Positions 47,882 through 56,324 of a stretch of 64,000 nt of DNA are shown one piece after another; the first letter of the stretch is position 1, and each line of letters starts with the position of its first letter. Under the pieces are notes generated by a model. The model ran no database searches, was not told the DNA's origin, and was given only the letters and a program-made list of their open reading frames with translations. The stretch covers positions 3,038,001 through 3,102,000 of the forward strand of contig JAAROD010000004.1 in the NCBI GenBank assembly GCA_012274445.1. Reading direction: 5' to 3'. The DNA comes from Sclerotiophoma versabilis (Eukaryota; Ascomycota; Dothideomycetes; Pleosporales; Didymellaceae). The position numbers were made by a program, and so were the translations under genes.

Positions 47882-50800
47882 GGTGCGTTGGAGGTTCCCA
47901 TGTGTTTTCTGATTCCGGGTAACCTAACCATTTGACTAGGTATCGAATACCCTTCTTGGTTCTCCGATGTGTTACTATTTTTTCGACTTCCCATTCATCG
48001 TTGCCGTCGGCTTGGTAGTGGAAGTCTTTCTGGATTGGCGTTCTTGGGTCGGCAGGTTCCAACAGCGAGATGTGGAACACTGGATGGATCTTTGCATCCT
48101 TGGGTAGCTCAAGTCGATAGTTGACTGGGCTGATTTGCTTAGAAATGAAAAATGGTCCGACCTTGACCTTGTCCAGCTTTTTCGTTGCTCTTCGTGTTCT
48201 GAGATTTTTTGTGAGGAGATAGACTTTATCCCCCTCCTTTAGCTGAGGTGCTATTTTTCGTTTCTGATTGACATATGAAATGGCTCGTCCCTGAGCTCGT
48301 GCGATGTTTTCGAGTGATTTCCGGTGTACTTCCTTCAGTCTAACTGCTGAGGCTATTGCTGATTCCGTCTGAATAGGGCAATCGTGAGATCGAGTAAAGA
48401 GATTTGGGTGTCTCCCGTGGTTCGCGAAGAACGGCGTCGTGCCCGTTGCTTCCGATAACTTGTTGTTGTATGCAATCTGTGCCATGGGTAATAGCGAAAC
48501 CCAGTTGTCTTGTTCCTGGTTGCTGTAGATCCGAAGGTATGTTTCCATGGTCTGATTCGTTCTTTCTGTCTGTCCATCCGTCTGCGGATGATAGGCTGTA
48601 GATAGCTTTTTCTTGGTACCCAATGCGGCAAGCATCGTGGTCCAATAGTTTGACGTGAAAAGCTTATCTCTGTCGCTGATGATTGACTCGGGCATTCCGT
48701 GGTAGCGAATGATCCGATCGATGAATACCGTAGCTAGCTGTTGCGCAGTGTAGCTGTGTCTGAATGGTATCATTTCAGCGTACTTGGTGAATCTATCTAC
48801 TACGACGAAGATTGAGTCGTAGGTGTATCCTGTGACAGGGTCCTTGGAGGGTGGTAGCTGTGTGACGAAATCCATTGTGATGTTCGTCCATGGTGCCGTT
48901 GGTGGTTCCATTGCTTGTGCTTCCCCATACTTGGCGTGTGTGCTATGTTTGTTCTGTTGGCACTGCACGCAGTTCCTGATGAACTTGGTGACCTTGTCCT
49001 TCATGTTGGAAAACTCATAGTGTCGCTTGATGAGTTCCATGGTGCGAGTAATACCAGGGTGTCCGTGTAGCGCATCGTCATGATGTCTTGAGATAACTTC
49101 CTCCTGAAGTTCTTCTGGTACTTGCTCCGGGATGCGTTGTTCCTGCTGAACTTGCATCACTAAATTGAGCTGCTGAGATGGTCCCAATGTCCCGTCCTTG
49201 TTAACCCCGAGAATGGCGAACTTGTTGATTGTTTTTTCGCCTGCGAGATCGTGGCGTCGGCTGAGCGCGTCTGCTCTACCGTTTTCTTTTCCTGGCGTAT
49301 ACAGGATCTTGAACTTGTACTGACCAAGCATTTCTGACCAGCGCACTTGTCGTCGGTTCAGAACCTTAGTAGTGGTGAAGTGTACCAAGTTCTTGTGATC
49401 TGTGTAGATGGTGAGTTCTGAGCAGCTTTCTGCGTATACTCTCCAATGCTGTAGTGCATCGACAATGGCCATGAGCTCTTTGTCGTGTACGTCATATCGT
49501 TCTTCCGGTGCCGTGAACTTCCTTGAGTGGTAGGCAATCGGGTGCCATTGACCGTCTCGTTCTTGAGTAATGCATGCTCCTAATGCTAAATCCGAGGCAT
49601 CCGTTTCAAGGCGTGCGGGTTCGCCGCTCCTGAATGCGATTAGTGTGGGGGGCTCTACGCATGCTTGCTTGAGCGCTTGGAAAGCGTCCTCTTGCGCTTG
49701 TTCCCACTTGAAGGGTGTATCCTTCCGCGTAAGTCTCGTGAGCGGTAAGGCCTTCATGGAGTAGTCCTTGATAAAGCGTCGGTTGAAGTTGACGAACCCA
49801 AGGAATTCTTGAATTCCCTTGACTGTAGTGGGTGTCGGCCAATCCTTTACAACCTGGATTTTCTTTTCGCTCATCTTGACTCCATATCTTCCTACGACAT
49901 AGCCAAGGAACTCCACTTCTTCCTTGTGCCATTCGCACTTTTCTGGCTTTAGCCTAAGGTCTGCGGTTGCTAAGCATTCTAACACTTGTCGCACATGGAC
50001 CTTGTGTTCTTCTAGTGTCTTGCTGTACACTAGGATGTCATCGAGATATGCTACCACTGTAATGTCCAGGTGTGCTCGCAGCACATTGTTGATTAGTGCC
50101 TGACATACTGCTGGTGCATTGGTTAGCCCAAATGGCATGACCGTATACTCGTAGTGACCATAACGGGTTCTAAACGCCGTCTTCCATTCTTCGCCTTTCT
50201 TCATGCGTATGAGGTTGTACGCTCCGCGTAAGTCGAGTGCGGTGAAGAACTTCGCTCCTGATAGCCGGTCCTGTAACTCGGATATGTTGGGTAGCGGATA
50301 ACGATTCTTGATGGTGATATCGTTCAACTTCCGGTAGTCGACGCAAAGCCTCAGCTTGCCGTCTTTCTTTGGTACGAATAGAATGGGGAATCCCGCCGGG
50401 GATTCGGATTTCCTAATGAATCCTTTCGCGAGGTTCTCCTTGATGTACTCGCGTAGTATCTCGAGCTCCTTCTCGGATAACTGGTATATGGGCCCGAAGG
50501 GTGGTTCTTTCCCTTCCTCGAGTTTAATCTCACAATCCCAAGGTTGATGCTTGGGTAGCGCTTTTGCGGATAACTCTTCTTCAAACATCCAGGCGTACTG
50601 TCTATACACATCTGGTATGCCAGGAGGTGCACTCTTGTTCTCCTTAACCGTCGTGGAGGGGCTTTCTTTGTCCACACGGTCGACCGCTCTATCTTGGCGC
50701 GTCTTATGTGTCGAAGAGACGTTGTTAATCTCCTTCTCATCCACCAGTCGCGGCGCGCGCTGCGTGGGCTTCGATGCATTGGTGCCGCATTTGCATCGTC

Positions 50801-51209
50801 TCAACGAAAGTCTTTCCCATGTCCAGTCTATCTCTGGATTGTGCTTCCGTAACCAGGGAAGTCCTAGTATGACGTCGTGCGTGGCCTTTGCGAAGACGTC
50901 TAGGGTTAGTTCCTCGTGGTGTCCCTGTATCTCTAGAGGGGCCGCTATCACTTCGTACATGATATACGGCTCTTCCGGCATTGATTCTCCGTTGGCTACT
51001 CGGAGCGAATAGGCGTGTTCCTTTGTGCGTGGTACGAGACCTGCTCGGTACATTGCTGTCTGGGATATGTAGTTCGCCTGTGCTCCCGAGTCCAAGAGTG
51101 CCGATAATACTACTCCATTTAACTTGATGGGCAGTCTGATGAGCGAGCCGTCCCCGATAGCGTTAAGGGATCGCTCGGCGGAGCACTCTTTTGGCGCTTG
51201 CCTAAAAAA
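47823..51209 (-). CDS. pol: Pol of the intact gypsy element: PR-RT-RH-IN-chromodomain, about 1128 aa after frameshift
   Basis: Expressed as Gag-Pol by -1 frameshift; the frame has no own ATG near its start. Order: aspartic protease (ALLDSGAQANYIS); reverse transcriptase with FPILFVPKKDGKLRLCVDYR, LDLRGAYNLIRM, MPFGLTNAPA and the YLDD catalytic box; RNase H (ETDASDLALGACITQ, YTDHKNL); integrase with an HHCC finger (HHDDALHGHPGITR to CVQCQQNK) and the DDE acids in MDFVTQLP, IISDRDKLF and TDGQTERTNQ; a GPY/F-like segment (KVGPFFISKQISPVNYRL); and a C-terminal chromodomain (WEVEKIV, YLVKWLGYPESENTWEP). The chromodomain assigns it to chromoviruses, which integrate preferentially into heterochromatin, consistent with landing in a RIP-ruined element. 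All motifs look intact. The last 59 bp overlap tail-to-tail with the plus-strand ORF. Confidence 0.95.
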   Translation of the reverse strand, partial: FFRQAPKECSAERSLNAIGDGSLIRLPIKLNGVVLSALLDSGAQANYISQTAMYRAGLVPRTKEHAYSLRVANGESMPEEPYIMYEVIAAPLEIQGHHEELTLDVFAKATHDVILGLPWLRKHNPEIDWTWERLSLRRCKCGTNASKPTQRAPRLVDEKEINNVSSTHKTRQDRAVDRVDKESPSTTVKENKSAPPGIPDVYRQYAWMFEEELSAKALPKHQPWDCEIKLEEGKEPPFGPIYQLSEKELEILREYIKENLAKGFIRKSESPAGFPILFVPKKDGKLRLCVDYRKLNDITIKNRYPLPNISELQDRLSGAKFFTALDLRGAYNLIRMKKGEEWKTAFRTRYGHYEYTVMPFGLTNAPAVCQALINNVLRAHLDITVVAYLDDILVYSKTLEEHKVHVRQVLECLATADLRLKPEKCEWHKEEVEFLGYVVGRYGVKMSEKKIQVVKDWPTPTTVKGIQEFLGFVNFNRRFIKDYSMKALPLTRLTRKDTPFKWEQAQEDAFQALKQACVEPPTLIAFRSGEPARLETDASDLALGACITQERDGQWHPIAYHSRKFTAPEERYDVHDKELMAIVDALQHWRVYAESCSELTIYTDHKNLVHFTTTKVLNRRQVRWSEMLGQYKFKILYTPGKENGRADALSRRHDLAGEKTINKFAILGVNKDGTLGPSQQLNLVMQVQQEQRIPEQVPEELQEEVISRHHDDALHGHPGITRTMELIKRHYEFSNMKDKVTKFIRNCVQCQQNKHSTHAKYGEAQAMEPPTAPWTNITMDFVTQLPPSKDPVTGYTYDSIFVVVDRFTKYAEMIPFRHSYTAQQLATVFIDRIIRYHGMPESIISDRDKLFTSNYWTTMLAALGTKKKLSTAYHPQTDGQTERTNQTMETYLRIYSNQEQDNWVSLLPMAQIAYNNKLSEATGTTPFFANHGRHPNLFTRSHDCPIQTESAIASAVRLKEVHRKSLENIARAQGRAISYVNQKRKIAPQLKEGDKVYLLTKNLRTRRATKKLDKVKVGPFFISKQISPVNYRLELPKDAKIHPVFHISLLEPADPRTPIQKDFHYQADGNDEWEVEKIVTHRRTKKGIRYLVKWLGYPESENTWEPPTHLTNCHQLVQKYHGSQQTPR

Positions 51210-53260
51210 GTCTCCTCATCACCGAATCCATGGATGATCTTGCTACCTTCGTGCAGCTTGCAGTTTGGGTTGAGGCAACGCTGCCAATGTAGATTGTAGC
51301 AGGAGCCGTTAATAACCAATTGCATGCATACGATTGCTTGATGATCATCTGTGCCCGGGAAATGTAGCTCGGAACGCTTGTCCCAGAGGTGCATCTCGCA
51401 CATGTCGTTCTTGCAATCGTACCATTGTCTCCTGCATGTGGTGCTAGGAGTCGGGAACCATCCCTTTCCTAGTTTTTCTGATTCATGTATGCGACAGGCG
51501 TTGTATACGCACGCTGTCCATGATAGTTTTCCATGATTTGGATTCCGGTGGTCCAAGGCGTACTCTGGTCGTGGGTTCAGAAGCAACGCTGGCTTCCTGT
51601 CGAAGTCAGGCTCGTTCCTGCTTCGGTCGTTTTTCACTTGTCGCTCGAGCTCCCGTTGTGTGGCGTGGTTGCCAGCACTGAGTTTGTCGAAATCGTGTTT
51701 CCACCAATCCTGTTGGGATTTACTTAGGTTGTTGACCTGTCGTTGCCCCGCGCGAGTTTGAAGTGCCATCTGTTGTAGTCTCTTGTCGATACTTTTGGTA
51801 ATCCGATCACAGTTTTCTTGAAAGGTAGCGTTGCTGTCTCGGAATTCTTGACGTGCTAATTCCGCTTCTGTACGTTCGTTGAATTCACGCATGTCTGTGT
51901 CGTACCAACTTTCTTCGGTGTCGGAGGCGTAGATAATGCCTCCATCCGCTTCTTGTCTGGCAGTGTCGCGTAGTCGCTGAGACATAGTGGGCTGCTTGTG
52001 CTTGCACACTTTTAGTCCTCGTTCGTATGCCTGTCCCATCTGTGTTGATGGTCGTCCCTTCAGGTCCTGTAGATGCTTCTGCTGTTCATCCACCTCTTGG
52101 TATGGTGTAGGTGCTCGGCTTCGGACATTCCGTATGTCCTCATCGGATGGTGCGATATAATCGTCATCGGATCCGGTCTCGGGGTCTTCCATAAGACGTC
52201 CCATGTCGTCGGTGAGAACTTCCCATTCATCACCGGCATCCGCGTCCTCGCGGGTGAGTACGTTGAGTTGTCGAACCACCTTGTTCTTGGATCGACAGTC
52301 CTTGGCATAGTGGCCTTGCTTGCCACATCCGTAACAAGTCACACCGGACTTGTTCTTCCTATCACTACCCTTGTTTTTCTGATTCCATCGCGGTTCTGGT
52401 CCCTTGTTGATGTTGGACAGGTCCATGGCCTCTGGTCCGTAGTAACCGCTGCTAGTGCTGTTGTGCACCCGGCGTCCAGTGTTTGGCTGGTAGCGATTTC
52501 CTCCGCGGGTTCCTCGGTTGAGGTTGTTGCGCCATGGATTGCGTGGGGGTGGGCGCGTAGTGTGGGATGCCGCTCGCGCACGTGGGTCCTCCCGCAGTTC
52601 CTGTTGTAGTTCATACAGCTTGACATCAATGTCAATTGCCGTATTGACCAGGGAGTCAAAGTCGTCGGTAGACGCGGCGGTCCGCATCAGTTCCTCCTTG
52701 ACTCGCGGTTTCAATCCTTGTCGGAACATCGTTGTCAACGCGGTGTCGTCCCAGCCGGTGTACGTGGCTAGCTGCTGAAACTTGGCAGCATAGTCGGCGG
52801 CTGACGTGGTTTGCTTAATGCGTTGGATGTCGCGACGTGCGATGGTTGGTTCGTTGTGTACTCCAAATACTCGGCGTATCTGTTCCTTGAACAGGTCGAA
52901 GTCTTCGATCCATGCGTCGATGTCGGTGGACGTTCCTTCTCCATGGTAACGCTGGATAAAGGGTTTGATCCACGTGAACGCGCGGTCCTTCATGAACGTG
53001 GAGACAAGCGTCACACGTTTCTCCTCAGGGATGCGTTCTCCCTGGAACATGAAGAAGAGGTCGAACTTGATAAGCCAGTCTTCCAGTTTCTCACGAGTAC
53101 CATCGAAGGTCTCGGGCTTAGCTACTGGGTATACACTCGTGGACGTAGAGGCTGTCGTGTCTCCGTTCGATCCTTCGTCCATATCGAGGTCGTCGTCGAC
53201 GCGGTTGCGTGACGCGTTGGAGTTGCTAGGGGTAGCACGGGATCCTGAGGTAGTACTCAT
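51119..53260 (-). CDS. gag: Gag of the intact gypsy element, 713 aa
   Basis: ATG at 53260, 18 nt inside the 5' LTR end. Residues about 45-235 are the Retrotrans_gag capsid domain (PETFDGTREKLEDWLIKFD, AFTWIKPFI, YAAKFQQLATYTGWDD, FRQGLKPRVKEEL). A CCHC knuckle, CYGCGKQGHYAKDC, follows at about 310. Unusually, another 380 residues come after it: an acidic region, a coiled helix (about 470-560) and a Cys/His-rich module of about 110 residues with three W-x2-C-x4-C-x2-H repeats (WTACVYNACRIH, WYDCKNDMCEMH, WQRCLNPNCKLH). The frame ends at 51119 inside pol. A -1 slippery heptamer lies at 51203-51209. Confidence 0.93.
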   Translation of the reverse strand: MSTTSGSRATPSNSNASRNRVDDDLDMDEGSNGDTTASTSTSVYPVAKPETFDGTREKLEDWLIKFDLFFMFQGERIPEEKRVTLVSTFMKDRAFTWIKPFIQRYHGEGTSTDIDAWIEDFDLFKEQIRRVFGVHNEPTIARRDIQRIKQTTSAADYAAKFQQLATYTGWDDTALTTMFRQGLKPRVKEELMRTAASTDDFDSLVNTAIDIDVKLYELQQELREDPRARAASHTTRPPPRNPWRNNLNRGTRGGNRYQPNTGRRVHNSTSSGYYGPEAMDLSNINKGPEPRWNQKNKGSDRKNKSGVTCYGCGKQGHYAKDCRSKNKVVRQLNVLTREDADAGDEWEVLTDDMGRLMEDPETGSDDDYIAPSDEDIRNVRSRAPTPYQEVDEQQKHLQDLKGRPSTQMGQAYERGLKVCKHKQPTMSQRLRDTARQEADGGIIYASDTEESWYDTDMREFNERTEAELARQEFRDSNATFQENCDRITKSIDKRLQQMALQTRAGQRQVNNLSKSQQDWWKHDFDKLSAGNHATQRELERQVKNDRSRNEPDFDRKPALLLNPRPEYALDHRNPNHGKLSWTACVYNACRIHESEKLGKGWFPTPSTTCRRQWYDCKNDMCEMHLWDKRSELHFPGTDDHQAIVCMQLVINGSCYNLHWQRCLNPNCKLHEGSKIIHGFGDEETFLGKRQKSAPPSDPLTLSGTARSSDCPSS
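51203..51209 (-). promoter_or_regulatory. -1 ribosomal frameshift heptamer T TTT TTA at gag-pol junction
   Basis: In the gag frame the codons are ACT TTT TTA, so T_TTT_TTA is correctly phased for tandem slippage into the pol frame, which is open from this point on. A possible stem (GAGCGA pairing with TCGCTC, about 26 nt downstream) and a small GGC/GCC hairpin directly after the heptamer are seen. The A-run is conserved in the outer decayed copy near 45234. Confidence 0.75.
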
Positions 53261-53268
53261 CTTTGGGG

Positions 53269-53276
53269 GTGTTCAA
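53269..53276 (-). promoter_or_regulatory. Putative self-priming primer binding site
   Basis: Two bases inside the 5' LTR end the minus strand reads TTGAACAC, the exact complement of GTGTTCAA, which lies about 30 nt downstream of the LTR TATA box. No TGG of a tRNA-type PBS is present. This is the arrangement of Tf1/sushi-type self-primed elements. Confidence 0.5.
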
Positions 53277-53522
53277 AGTGTTGAAGTTGTACTTTCAAGC
53301 AAAGCTCGTAAGCACTATTCGTATTGGTTCTCAGGGATGAGCGCTGGTACAGGAAGGTCCGTAAGGGTTGGGGTTATTGCCTAGTGAAACACCGTGGCAA
53401 TAGAGGGTAACAATGAGTAGTATAGAGTAGACTATCTAGCTCGAGAGTTGGGGTCGAGATTCCAAAGACAAACTTGATTGACTAAGTTGAACACGAACCA
53501 TAAGGGTTGTGTTCCTACTGAC

Positions 53523-53528
53523 TATATA
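53523..53528 (-). promoter_or_regulatory. TATA box of the 5' LTR
   Basis: TATATA on the minus strand about 30 nt upstream of GTGTTCAAC, the predicted RNA start; the same arrangement is at 47024-47029 and in the solo LTR at 55503-55997. Confidence 0.6.
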
Positions 53529-53544
53529 CTTGCTATGGGGTAAT

Positions 53545-53662
53545 GCTCGTTGACGAGCGACTAGGGTCAGTCCAATGAAATACATAGCGTTGCTCGTTGA
53601 CGAGCGATAACATACGATGCTCGTTGACGAGCAAGTCACGTGTGTCATGCTCGTTGACGAGC
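53545..53662. repeat. Array of four 14-bp inverted repeats in U3 of the 5' LTR
   Basis: Identical to 47046-47163. Here it lies upstream of the promoter that drives gag-pol. Confidence 0.85.
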
Positions 53663-54301
53663 ATGTCACGTGACCGTACAAAGGGAGATCCTTCCTGACT
53701 CCGCCCCTGGTTCATGGGTGAGGGCTGTGGTTGGCTACTTAATCACTGTGCCGCTTCGTCCGCACAGGATCGTAACAGCTAGTGTACGTAGCTAGCTGCT
53801 GAAACTTAGTAGTATAGTTAGTAGCTAACGTAGTTTGCTTAATACGTTAGATATTACAGCATATAATAGTTAGTTTATTATATACTCTAAATACTTAGCG
53901 TATCTATTTCTTAAATAGGTTAAAGTCTTTAATCTATATATTAATGTTAGTAGACGTTTCTTCTTTATAGTAATATTAGATAAAGAGTTTAATCTATATA
54001 AACACGCAATTCTTTATAAACATAGAGATAAGTATTATATATTTCTTCTTAGAAATGCGTTCTCTCTAGAATATAAAGAAGAGGTTAAATTTAATAAGCT
54101 AGTCTTCTAGTTTCTTATAAGTACTATTAAAGGTCTTAGGCTTAGCTACTAGGTATACGCTTGTAGATGTAGAGGTTATTATGCCTCTATTTAATTCTTT
54201 GTCTATATTAAGGTTGTTATTAATATAGTTACGTAACATGTTAGAGTTACTAGAGGTAGCATAGGATTCTAAAGTAGTACTTATCTTAGGGGTGTTTAAA
54301 G

Positions 54302-54805
54302 TGTTAAAGTTATACTTTTAAGCAAAGCTTATAAGCACTATTTATATTAGTTCTTAGAGATAAGCGCTAGTATAGAAAGGTCTATAAGAGTTAGAGTTAT
54401 TACCTAGTAAAATACTATAATAATAGAGGGTAATAATAAGTAGTATAGAGTAGACTATCTAGCTTAAGAGTTAGGGTTAAGATTCTAAAGACAAACTTAA
54501 TTAACTAAGTTAAATATAAACTATAAGAGTTATGTTTCTACTAACTATATACTAAGGAGAGATGCAACATGCTTAGTAGTATAGACTATACTAATTATAC
54601 TAATTACTAATTATACTAAGCACTAATTATACTAATTATGCTAAGGCTAATTACATTACGTAATTGTCCCCTAGTAGTAGCTAAGTACTAACTGCTAACA
54701 CTAGTAGTTACTTACTTATAATGCCTTTTACTGTGTAGGTTAACTATACTGCACCTAGAGTAGTAATTCTTAACGTTTAATACTGTGTTCTTTAGGATTG
54801 TAATA
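54302..54805 (-). repeat. Outer element LTR, right copy
   Basis: 504 bp, same U3 type as 40723-41226; differs from it mainly by transitions. Confidence 0.85.
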
Positions 54806-55502
54806 ACACTATTAAGTTAGACACCTCTACTAAGCCTCTACTCTCTCCTACTACCTATCTTAATACCTCTACATTCTAATATTGCGCTGCTTTCTTATAA
54901 GGATAGAGTTATCCTTGCAATTAATTAAATCTAACGTAATAATAAGCTTATAATATACTGCAGCTATCTATAACGTTCTCTAAAGCACGCTTTGTAATTA
55001 ATATATTAGAATGTCTTTGTAACGCAATATCTAACCTAATTAATTAAAACTTATAAAACTAGAAGAAGAGTCCCTTATATACTATATAGGGAAGCTTAAC
55101 TTATATAGATTTGCCTCTACCTTTAATAACGTACAAGACATAGCTAATTAACTGCTTACTGTATATAGAGGAGAGGAGGTTGGTATTAACTAGGTTTACT
55201 AATTAATTAGCCGGCGACCTAATATTAAATCTTAGATAACTAGACTCTGTAATTACTAGAGGGTCTTATGCAGTAATCTAGCAGTTATTAGTTTTTAGTT
55301 TAACCTTATATGCAATACTAAAGCTAAGTATAGTATTCTACACAAAGATACTTATAACTTTAATAAAACTAGCTTTTAGATAGGTATTAGAGGATCTGTA
55401 AAGGTTATTACTGCTTTAGAAAGATATATTAAGCTAATTAGAGTTTAACCTAGTGTTTAAGAGTAGGTAACTTTAATTGCTAGTATTAAAGTAATAGGGT
55501 AG

Positions 55503-55997
55503 TGTTACGAACTTTAAGAGGCGGCACAGCAGAAGATAAGAAAAGGAAGGATTAATAACACTTAGGGACGACCTAATAGTCTTCAAGAAGGTCAGCAATA
55601 CAGGAACTAATAACACGCTACCCCACCTGTTCTAATCCCTTAGCGGAACGCCACAATAGAACATGTCACGTGTGTTCTAAGGAATCCCACGATGTTCCAC
55701 GATGTACCAGGTTAGAACAATGTTAGAACATTGGAACCTGTATAGAACATTCATTAGTATATAGCAAGTAGGAACACAACCCTTATAGTTCGTGTTCAAC
55801 CTCGTCAATCAAGTTTGTCTTTGGAATCTCAACCTAACTCTCAAGCTAGATAGTCTACGCTATACTACTCATTGTTACCCTCTACTGTCACGGTGTTTCA
55901 CTAGGCAATAACCCAACCTGATCTACTGCGCGCCGTTCATACCCGAGAACCAACAGAACCAGTGCTTACGGTCTTTGACTGAAGTACGACTTCAACA
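55503..55997 (+). mobile_element. Solo LTR, related gypsy subfamily
   Basis: 495 bp, TGTTACG...TTCAACA, flanked by GGTAG on both sides (55498-55502, 55998-56002). The R/U5 half matches the inner LTR in opposite orientation; the U3 half is different and carries repeated TTAGAACA/TGTTCTA motifs around a CACGTG. It is not RIP-altered and lies within the decayed pogo element. Confidence 0.88.
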
Positions 55998-56324
55998 GGT
56001 AGTTAATTCTACCTTTTTTATCTTTAAAGCAAAGCATTATAACTAAGCATAGTACTGCTAAAATAATAAGGAGTAGAAGATTACTATTAGTAATAACAGT
56101 TAGACTACTAATAAGCTTAGTTTTACTTAGTTAGAGCACTTTATTTACTATACAGAAGCGCGTATAGTAGGTAGTTATTAGCTACTTATTCTTAATGTAA
56201 TAGGCTAAGCCCTAAGTGTATAGGACTATATACTGAATCTGCGCACGTAATTACAGAGCATAGCTTAGCACTCTGCTATATCTTGTATAAGAAGAGATAA
56301 GTTGTCAATCACAGAGAGCAATCG

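Larger units (their letters stand above)
46780..53777 (-). mobile_element. Intact Ty3/gypsy chromovirus-type LTR retrotransposon, 6998 bp
   Basis: 499-bp LTRs at both ends, GCTAG target duplication at 46775-46779 and 53778-53782, open gag and pol on the minus strand and an extra plus-strand ORF. By eye the two LTRs show no difference, so insertion was recent. It sits inside the RIP-ruined outer relative, in the same orientation, yet has normal GC content and open frames, so it arrived after the RIP that hit its host element. Confidence 0.96.
53279..53777 (-). repeat. Inner element 5' LTR
   Basis: Same sequence as 46780-47278; it is the promoter LTR for gag-pol since both genes are on the minus strand. 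Confidence 0.96.
40723..54805 (-). mobile_element. Outer Ty3/gypsy retrotransposon, RIP-ruined, split by the inner element
   Basis: Two 504-bp LTRs (40723-41226 and 54302-54805) with flanking ACACC and ACACT as target duplication. Without the inner insertion it is about 7.1 kb. Throughout 41.2-46.8 kb and 53.8-54.3 kb it aligns with the inner element's pol and gag with a strong excess of T for C and A for G, leaving stops in every frame and GC content far below the rest of the window. Same orientation and gene order as the inner copy, so it is a member of the same family. Confidence 0.88.
40694..56205 (+). mobile_element. Decayed pogo element split by nested retrotransposons
   Basis: The left end (40694-40722, TA before it) matches the TIR of the 33693 element. 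It is interrupted at ACACC by the outer gypsy element and resumes at 54806 with a heavily C-to-T/G-to-A altered copy of the transposase region (for example 55130-55290 aligns with 34030-34180). A solo LTR interrupts it at 55503-55997. Similarity to the intact element fades near 56205, so the right TIR is missing. Confidence 0.75.

Noticed and set aside
47414..47994. Minus-strand frames over the antisense zinc-cluster ORF
   Set aside because: Ser/Arg-rich shadows; the plus-strand frame has the ordered Cys pattern and coiled coil, with a fossil counterpart.
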